34,971 bases of DNA from Pseudohaliea sp964438205 (GTDB taxonomy: Bacteria; Pseudomonadota; Gammaproteobacteria; Pseudomonadales; Halieaceae). The first letter of the stretch is position 1. Every line of letters begins with the position of its first letter. The position numbers were made by a program, and so were the translations under genes. The DNA is taken from contig CAYTJQ010000036.1 in the NCBI GenBank assembly GCA_964438205.1, forward strand, positions 1 through 34,971. The letters are read 5' to 3'. Shown here in pieces: positions 30,167-34,971 of the stretch. Under the pieces are notes generated by a model. It worked only from the letters and a program-made list of their open reading frames with translations, was not told the origin of the DNA and did no database searches.

Positions 30167-31741
30167 TCACTCCCACTCGATCGTCGCCGGCGGCTTCGAA
30201 CTGATGTCGTAGGTGACCCGGGAAACGCCGCTGATCTCGTTGATGATGCGGTTGGAGACGGTCTCCAGCAGTTCGTAGGGCAGGTGCGCCCAGCGCGCGG
30301 TCATGAAGTCCACGGTCTCGACGGCGCGCAGGGCGATGACGTACTCGTAGCGGCGGCCGTCGCCGACCACGCCGACAGATTTGACCGGCAGGAACACGGC
30401 GAAGGCCTGGCTGGTCCTGTCGTACCAGCCGCTCGCGCGCAGTTCCTCGATGAAGATGGCGTCTGCGCGGCGCAGGAGGTCGGCGTATTCCTTCCTGACC
30501 TCGCCGAGAATGCGCACGCCGAGGCCGGGGCCCGGGAACGGATGGCGGTAGACCATGTCCCAGGGCAGGCCCAGCTCGAGGCCGATCTTGCGCACCTCGT
30601 CCTTGAACAGCTCGCGCAGGGGCTCGACCAGCTCCAGTGCCATGTCCTCGGGCAGGCCGCCGACGTTGTGGTGCGACTTGATGACGTGGGCCTTGCCCGT
30701 ATTGGCCCCGGCGGACTCGATCACGTCCGGGTAGATGGTGCCCTGGGCCAGCCAGCGGACGTCCTCGAGCTTGCCTGCCTCGTCGTCGAAGACCTCGATG
30801 AAGGTGTTGCCGATGAGCTTGCGCTTCGTTTCCGGGTCGTCCACGCCCGCGAGGCGGCCGAGGAAGAGGGCCTCCGCATCGACGCGGATCACCCGGACCC
30901 CCATGTGGCTGGCGAACATCTCCATGACCTGGTCGCCCTCGTTCAGGCGCAACAGGCCGTTGTCCACGAACACGCAGGTGAGCTGGTCGCCGATGGCGCG
31001 GTGCAGCAGCGCCGCGACCACCGAGGAATCGACGCCGCCGGAGAGCCCGAGCAGCACCTTGTCGCTGCCGACGGTCTCGCGCACCCGGGCGATGGCGTCC
31101 TCGACGATGTTGGCGGGCGTCCACAGCGCCTGGCTACCGCAGAGGTCGTGCACGAAGTGCTCGAAGATGCGCTTGCCCTGCAGCGTGTGGGTGACTTCCG
31201 GGTGGAACTGGATGCCGAAGAAAGGCTTCTCCCGGTGCGCCATGGCCGCAATCGGGCAGCTCGGCGTGGCGGCAGTGACGTCGAAGCTCTCCGGGGCGCG
31301 GCTGACCTTGTCGCCGTGGCTCATCCACACGTCGAGCAGCGGCGTGCCGTCGCTGTCCAGGTGGTCACGGATGTCGCGCAGCAGGCCGCTGTTCGCGGTA
31401 AGGCGGATCTGCGCATAGCCGAACTCGCTCGTCGGCGAGCCCTCGACCTCGCCGCCGAACTGAACGGCCATGGTCTGCATGCCGTAGCAGATGCCGAGCA
31501 CCGGCACGCCGAGCTCGAAGACGATACCCGGGGCCCGCGGCGAACCGGCTTCGGGGACGGACTCGGGGCCGCCGGAGAGGATGATGCCCTTCGGGGCGAA
31601 GGCGCGGATCGCGTCGTCGTCGAGATCCCAGGGGCGGATCTCGCTGTAGACCCCGCTTTCCCGCACCCGCCGGGCAATGAGCTGGGTATACTGCGAGCCG
31701 AAATCCAGGATCAGGATCTTCTCGGCATGGATGTCGGTCAT
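30167..31741 (-). CDS. guaA: GMP synthase (glutamine-hydrolysing)
   Basis: 524 aa, normal length. The N-terminal class I glutamine amidotransferase domain has Cys85 in GICYGMQT, and His180 and Glu182 in QFHPEV. The ATP pyrophosphatase domain has the PP-loop SGGVDS (234-239) and VDNGLLRLNE. The C-terminal dimerisation domain ends PPATIEWE, the usual GuaA tail. It makes GMP from XMP, ATP and glutamine, the last step of guanine nucleotide synthesis. It lies 25 bases after guaB on the same strand, a conserved guaBA operon. The stop is 88 bases from the convergent fusion gene. Confidence 0.98.
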   Translation of the reverse strand: MTDIHAEKILILDFGSQYTQLIARRVRESGVYSEIRPWDLDDDAIRAFAPKGIILSGGPESVPEAGSPRAPGIVFELGVPVLGICYGMQTMAVQFGGEVEGSPTSEFGYAQIRLTANSGLLRDIRDHLDSDGTPLLDVWMSHGDKVSRAPESFDVTAATPSCPIAAMAHREKPFFGIQFHPEVTHTLQGKRIFEHFVHDLCGSQALWTPANIVEDAIARVRETVGSDKVLLGLSGGVDSSVVAALLHRAIGDQLTCVFVDNGLLRLNEGDQVMEMFASHMGVRVIRVDAEALFLGRLAGVDDPETKRKLIGNTFIEVFDDEAGKLEDVRWLAQGTIYPDVIESAGANTGKAHVIKSHHNVGGLPEDMALELVEPLRELFKDEVRKIGLELGLPWDMVYRHPFPGPGLGVRILGEVRKEYADLLRRADAIFIEELRASGWYDRTSQAFAVFLPVKSVGVVGDGRRYEYVIALRAVETVDFMTARWAHLPYELLETVSNRIINEISGVSRVTYDISSKPPATIEWE

Positions 31742-31766
31742 GGGCGGGGGTCCGGCGCCGGGCGCC

Positions 31767-33236
31767 TCAGCTGACGGGGTAGTTCGGCGCTTCCTTGGTG
31801 ATGGAGACGTCGTGGACGTGGGACTCGGTCATGCCCGCGGCGCTCACCCGCACCAGCCGCGGCCGGGTGCGCATCGTGTCGATGTCCCGGGAGCCGGTAT
31901 AGCCCATTGCCGAGCGCACGCCGCCCATGAGCTGGTGGATGATCGCCGAGGCGGGCCCCTTGTAGGGCACCCGGCCCTCGATGCCTTCCGGCACGAGTTT
32001 CTCCGCGCCCTTGCTCGCATCCTGGAAATAGCGGTCCGAGGAGCCCAGCTGCGTGGACATGGCGCCGAGGGAGCCCATGCCGCGGTAGGCCTTGTAGGTC
32101 CGGCCCTGGTAGAGCTCGACCTCCCCCGGAGCCTCCTCGGTGCCGGCGAACATGGAGCCCATCATCACCGAGTGGGCGCCCGCGGCGATGGCCTTGGCGA
32201 TGTCGCCGGAGAAGCGGATGCCGCCGTCGGCGATGACCGGGATGTCGGTGCCTTCCAGGGCCGCCGTGACGTTGGCGATGGCGGTCATCTGCGGCACGCC
32301 GATGCCGGTCACTACCCGGGTGGTGCAGATGGAGCCCGGACCGATGCCGACCTTGACCGCGTCTGCCCCGGCCTCGGCCAGCGCCTTCGCCGCTTCGCCG
32401 GTGGCGATGTTGCCGCCGATGACCTGCACCTCGGGGAAGTGCGCCTTGATCCACTTGACGCGGTTCAGCACGTTGCGCGAATGGCCGTGGGCCGTGTCGA
32501 CCACGATCACGTCCACCCCGGCGCGGACCAGCGCGGCAACCCGCTCGTCCGTATCCGCGCTGGTGCCCACGGAGGCGCCCACGCGCAGGCGGCCGTGCTC
32601 GTCCTTGCAGGCGTGGGGGAAGCTCTCGGCCTTGTCGAAGTCCTTCACGGTGATCATGCCGGTCAGGTCGAAGTTGTCGTTGACCACGAGGATCTTCTCG
32701 ATCCGGTGCTGGTGCAGGAGCCGCTGCACCTCCTCGGCGCTGGCGCCCTCGCGCACCGTCACCAGCTTGTCTTTCGGCGTCATGATGCTGGCCACGGTCC
32801 GATCCAGGGAGGTTTCGAAGCGCAGGTCGCGGCGGGTGACGATGCCGACGAGGTCGTCGCCATTGAGCACGGGCACACCGGAGATACCATTGGCGCGGGT
32901 GAGTTCGATCAGCTCGGCGATGGTCGCCGACTGCTGGATGGTGATCGGGTCCTTGACCACGCCGCTCTCGAACTTCTTCACGCGGCGCACGTGGTCCGCC
33001 TGCTCGGCAATGCTCATGCTCTTGTGCACGATGCCGACGCCGCCCTCCTGGGCCAGCGCGATGGCGAGGCGCGACTCGGTGACCGTGTCCATGGCCGAGG
33101 AGATCAGCGGGATGTTGAGGGCGATCTCCCGGGTGAGGCGCGTGCGCAGGGACACGTCCGTGGCCACGACGTCCGAATAGCCGGGCAGCAGCAGAACATC
33201 ATCAAAAGTGAGGGCTTCCTCGTCGATGCGAAGCAT
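31767..33236 (-). CDS. guaB: Inosine-5'-monophosphate dehydrogenase
   Basis: 489 aa from the ATG at 33236 (MLRIDEEALTFDDVLLLPGYS, the conserved IMPDH start). A much longer open frame upstream is not real because it would cross xseA. Two CBS domains span about 93-205. The catalytic loop has Cys304 in GIGPGSICTTR, and the GGNIATGEAAKAL and GGIRFSGD phosphate-binding loops flank it. The enzyme oxidises IMP to XMP with NAD, the committed step to GMP, and CBS domains allow control by purine nucleotides. A GGAGA ribosome-binding site lies upstream. First gene of guaBA, divergent from xseA. Confidence 0.98.
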   Translation of the reverse strand: MLRIDEEALTFDDVLLLPGYSDVVATDVSLRTRLTREIALNIPLISSAMDTVTESRLAIALAQEGGVGIVHKSMSIAEQADHVRRVKKFESGVVKDPITIQQSATIAELIELTRANGISGVPVLNGDDLVGIVTRRDLRFETSLDRTVASIMTPKDKLVTVREGASAEEVQRLLHQHRIEKILVVNDNFDLTGMITVKDFDKAESFPHACKDEHGRLRVGASVGTSADTDERVAALVRAGVDVIVVDTAHGHSRNVLNRVKWIKAHFPEVQVIGGNIATGEAAKALAEAGADAVKVGIGPGSICTTRVVTGIGVPQMTAIANVTAALEGTDIPVIADGGIRFSGDIAKAIAAGAHSVMMGSMFAGTEEAPGEVELYQGRTYKAYRGMGSLGAMSTQLGSSDRYFQDASKGAEKLVPEGIEGRVPYKGPASAIIHQLMGGVRSAMGYTGSRDIDTMRTRPRLVRVSAAGMTESHVHDVSITKEAPNYPVS

Positions 33237-33275
33237 GGCCGGGGTCTCCGTTGGCGGGGAGGTGATAAACGTGCA

Positions 33276-33283
33276 ATTATAAT
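33276..33283. promoter_or_regulatory. Shared AT-rich -10-like palindrome between guaB and xseA
   Basis: AATTATAATT (33275-33284) holds TATAAT on both strands in the 79-base gap between divergent genes. Neither strand has a good -35 at 16-18 bases: TTACCT is the best for guaB, and TTGGCG at 33251 stands 21 bases away for xseA. Still, it is the only AT-rich element and probably serves as -10 for one or both. Confidence 0.45.
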
Positions 33284-33315
33284 TCTTCGACTCTTCCAAG
33301 GTAAACCAGCGACCG

Positions 33316-34680
33316 TTGCAGACGAGCGTCAGCACACCCCCCGCCATCACCGTCAGCGTTCTCGCGCGGGAGGTAAAGACCCTTCTCGAGAGCCACTTCG
33401 ACTTCGTCTGGGTGGAGGGCGAGATCTCCAACCTCGCCCGCCCCGCCTCCGGGCACTGGTACTTCTCCCTCAAGGACGACGGCGCCCAGGTGCGCTGCGC
33501 CATGTTCCGCCGCGCCAACCAGCGGCTGCGTTTCACTCCCGAGAACGGCGACGCCGTGCGCCTGCGCGCCCGCGTCTCCCTGTACGAGGCCCGGGGCGAC
33601 TTCCAGCTGATCGTGGAGTTCCTCGAGCCCGCGGGCGCCGGCGCCCTGCAGGCGCGCTTCGAGGCCCTGCGGGCGAAGCTCGAGGCCGAAGGGCTGTTCG
33701 CCGCCGAGCGCAAGCGCCCCCTGCCGACCGCACCGGCCCACCTCGGCATCATCACCTCCGCCACCGGCGCGGCGCTGCACGACGTGCTCACGGCACTCCG
33801 GCGCCGCTGCCCGCTGATCCGGGTCTCGGTGCTGCCGGTGCCGGTGCAGGGCGTGGAGGCGGCGCCGGCGCTCTGCGCCGCCATCGCCCGGGCCAACCGC
33901 TGGCACGAGAGCGGCGCCGCTGCCTTCGACGCGCTCATCGTCGGCCGCGGCGGCGGCTCTCTGGAGGACCTCTGGGCCTTCAACGAGGAGAGCGTGGCCC
34001 GGGCGATTGCCGGCAGCACATTGCCGGTGGTGAGCGCCGTGGGCCACGAGACCGACATCACCATCGCCGACCTGGTGGCGGACCAGCGTGCCCCCACGCC
34101 CTCGGCGGCGGCAGAACTGCTCAGCCCGGACCAGGCCGACTGGCGGCTGCGCCTGGCACAGCTCGACGAGGCGCTGACCCGCAGCGTCGCCCGGCGGCTG
34201 CGCGATGCCGGCCGGGAGCTCGCCCACCTGCGGGCGCGCCTCAAGCACCCCGGCACGCTGCTGCGCGAGCGCGCCCAGCGCCTCGATGACCTCGAGGGCC
34301 GGCTGGCGCGGGCACAGGCCAGTGCGTTCCAGCGGGAACGCCAGCGCCTCGACCGGCTGACGGCGCGTCTCCTGCGCCGGGACCCGCAGCCGCGGCTCGC
34401 CCGCCTCGGCGATCGCCTCGACGGCGCCGAGCGCCGCCTCCGCCAGGCCATGGGCCATGGCCTGGCGCGCCGGCAGGACCGGCTATCGCGCCTGGCCGCC
34501 CTCCTTGACTCGCTGAGCCCCCTGGCCACCCTAGGCCGGGGCTACGCCATTCTCAGTGATGAAAGCGGCGCCATCCTGCGCCGGTCACGGGACACGGCCG
34601 TGGGCGAGGCCGTGCAGGCGCGGCTGGCCGAGGGCCGGCTGGCGCTGCGAGTCGCGGGTATCGAAGAGGACGACCGCTGA
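33316..34680 (+). CDS. xseA: Exodeoxyribonuclease VII large subunit
   Basis: 454 aa from a TTG; no ATG or GTG precedes the conserved ITVSVLAREVKTLLESHFDFVWVEGEISN region. An N-terminal OB-fold (about 10-105) with GHWYFSLKDDGAQVRCAMFRRA binds single-stranded DNA. The catalytic XseA domain starts IITSATGAALHDVLTALRRRCPL and includes DALIVGRGGGSLEDLWAFNEE and SAVGHETDITIADLVADQRAPTPSAAAELL. A long coiled coil follows, and the conserved LATLGRGYAIL closes the protein. With XseB it degrades single-stranded DNA to short oligonucleotides in repair. The place next to divergent guaB is conserved in proteobacteria. It ends 21 bases from the convergent Crp/Fnr-type gene, across the perfect palindrome GGGCGGCCGCCC. 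Confidence 0.96.
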   Translation: MQTSVSTPPAITVSVLAREVKTLLESHFDFVWVEGEISNLARPASGHWYFSLKDDGAQVRCAMFRRANQRLRFTPENGDAVRLRARVSLYEARGDFQLIVEFLEPAGAGALQARFEALRAKLEAEGLFAAERKRPLPTAPAHLGIITSATGAALHDVLTALRRRCPLIRVSVLPVPVQGVEAAPALCAAIARANRWHESGAAAFDALIVGRGGGSLEDLWAFNEESVARAIAGSTLPVVSAVGHETDITIADLVADQRAPTPSAAAELLSPDQADWRLRLAQLDEALTRSVARRLRDAGRELAHLRARLKHPGTLLRERAQRLDDLEGRLARAQASAFQRERQRLDRLTARLLRRDPQPRLARLGDRLDGAERRLRQAMGHGLARRQDRLSRLAALLDSLSPLATLGRGYAILSDESGAILRRSRDTAVGEAVQARLAEGRLALRVAGIEEDDR

Positions 34681-34692
34681 GGGCGGCCGCCC
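34681..34692. terminator. GC palindrome between convergent xseA and regulator genes
   Basis: GGGCGGCCGCCC is a perfect 12-bp palindrome that begins one base after the xseA stop and sits between the ends of two convergent genes. It has no T-run on either side and no loop, so a terminator role is only suggested by position. Confidence 0.25.
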
Positions 34693-34701
34693 GGGCGCCG
34701 C

Positions 34702-34971
34702 TCAGTACTTCGCCGGCAGCCGCGTGTTGATGATGATGTGCCGGCCCTCGAAGCGGATGTACTCGCCGATGGTCAGGTCCTTGAGGATGCGGGCGACCAT
34801 CTCGCGGGAAGCGCCGACGCGGTCGGCGATGTCCTGCTGCGTGAGCTTCTCCGGGATGAACAGCGAGCCGTCCTCGCGCTCCTCGGCGAGGTCCATGAGC
34901 ACGTTGGCCACCCGGCCGTAGACATCCTGCAGGGCGAGGCTTTTCACGTCCGCCGTGAGCTTGCGCACGCG
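34702..34971 (-). CDS. Crp/Fnr-family regulator, C-terminal part (cut by the window edge)
   Basis: Ninety codons, including the stop, lie inside the window; the frame is open through the edge, so the N-terminus is missing. The part seen is the Crp/Fnr DNA-binding end: dimer-helix exit VRKLTADVKSLALQDVYGRVANVLMDLA, then winged helix-turn-helix KLTQQDIADRVGASREMVARILKDLTIGEYIRFEGRHIIIN. The recognition helix core is ASREMVARILKDL. Fnr-type iron-sulphur cysteines or the cyclic-nucleotide pocket would be in the missing part, so the effector is unknown. Calling the GTG at 34968 a start would give a bare HTH and is unlikely. Confidence 0.92.
   Translation of the reverse strand, partial: RVRKLTADVKSLALQDVYGRVANVLMDLAEEREDGSLFIPEKLTQQDIADRVGASREMVARILKDLTIGEYIRFEGRHIIINTRLPAKY

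Noticed and set aside
31767..34529. A 920-codon reading of guaB that would add a long N-terminal domain
   Set aside because: The extension lies antisense to xseA, is arginine- and serine-rich, and the conserved IMPDH start is at 33236.

Overview
This is a high-GC, densely packed bacterial chromosome segment with no rRNA, tRNA, CRISPR array or insertion sequence that I can see. The xseA / guaB-guaA arrangement, a HisC of the enterobacterial sequence type and a complete MoxR/Bat operon with a DUF4381 protein point to a gammaproteobacterium, probably environmental or marine. That is an inference from gene content. A run of 100 N (23723-23822) shows that the window is a scaffold made of two contigs, so linkage between the left part (1-23722) and the right part (23823-34971) is not proven. 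LEFT PART. Bases 16-7218 on the minus strand hold a translationally coupled six-gene cluster of exported proteins: a triheme cytochrome c, a DUF1587/1595/1592/1588/1585 lipoprotein with its own haem-binding motif, a Tat-exported DUF1552 protein, a protein with three PF03640-type secreted repeats, an exported protein I do not recognise, and a DUF302 protein. It looks like an uncharacterised periplasmic electron-transfer system. Divergent from it (7432-12647, plus strand) is a second compact cluster: an exported creatininase-family protein with altered metal-site residues, a YjiH-type gate transporter, a HisC-type aminotransferase, an adenine-deaminase-like amidohydrolase and a VUT/YhhQ-type transporter. 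It reads as uptake and breakdown of a nitrogenous base or amine whose identity cannot be told from sequence. Next come a Baeyer-Villiger monooxygenase behind an elaborate leader (nested palindromes plus three 14-bp tandem repeats) and an orphan complex-I-like proton-channel subunit that lacks the usual TM5 glutamate. Converging on these from the minus strand are an EamA exporter and a seven-gene MoxR - DUF58 - DUF4381 - BatA - BatB - BatC - BatD operon, a chaperone-like ATPase with membrane von Willebrand A proteins. RIGHT PART. A methyltransferase diverges from a GlxA-type AraC regulator. A TetR regulator diverges from a hotdog thioesterase across two operator-like palindromes. An 873-aa lipoprotein joins a pectinacetylesterase/NOTUM-like hydrolase to a beta-propeller-like C-terminal half, and serine codon choice changes sharply at the join. 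The window ends with the housekeeping purine genes guaB-guaA, divergent xseA (exonuclease VII large subunit) and the 3' part of a Crp/Fnr regulator. Most genes overlap or abut their neighbours, so operon structure is clear. The best candidates for undescribed biology are the six-gene exported redox cluster, the base/amine cluster, the orphan antiporter-like protein and the esterase-propeller fusion.
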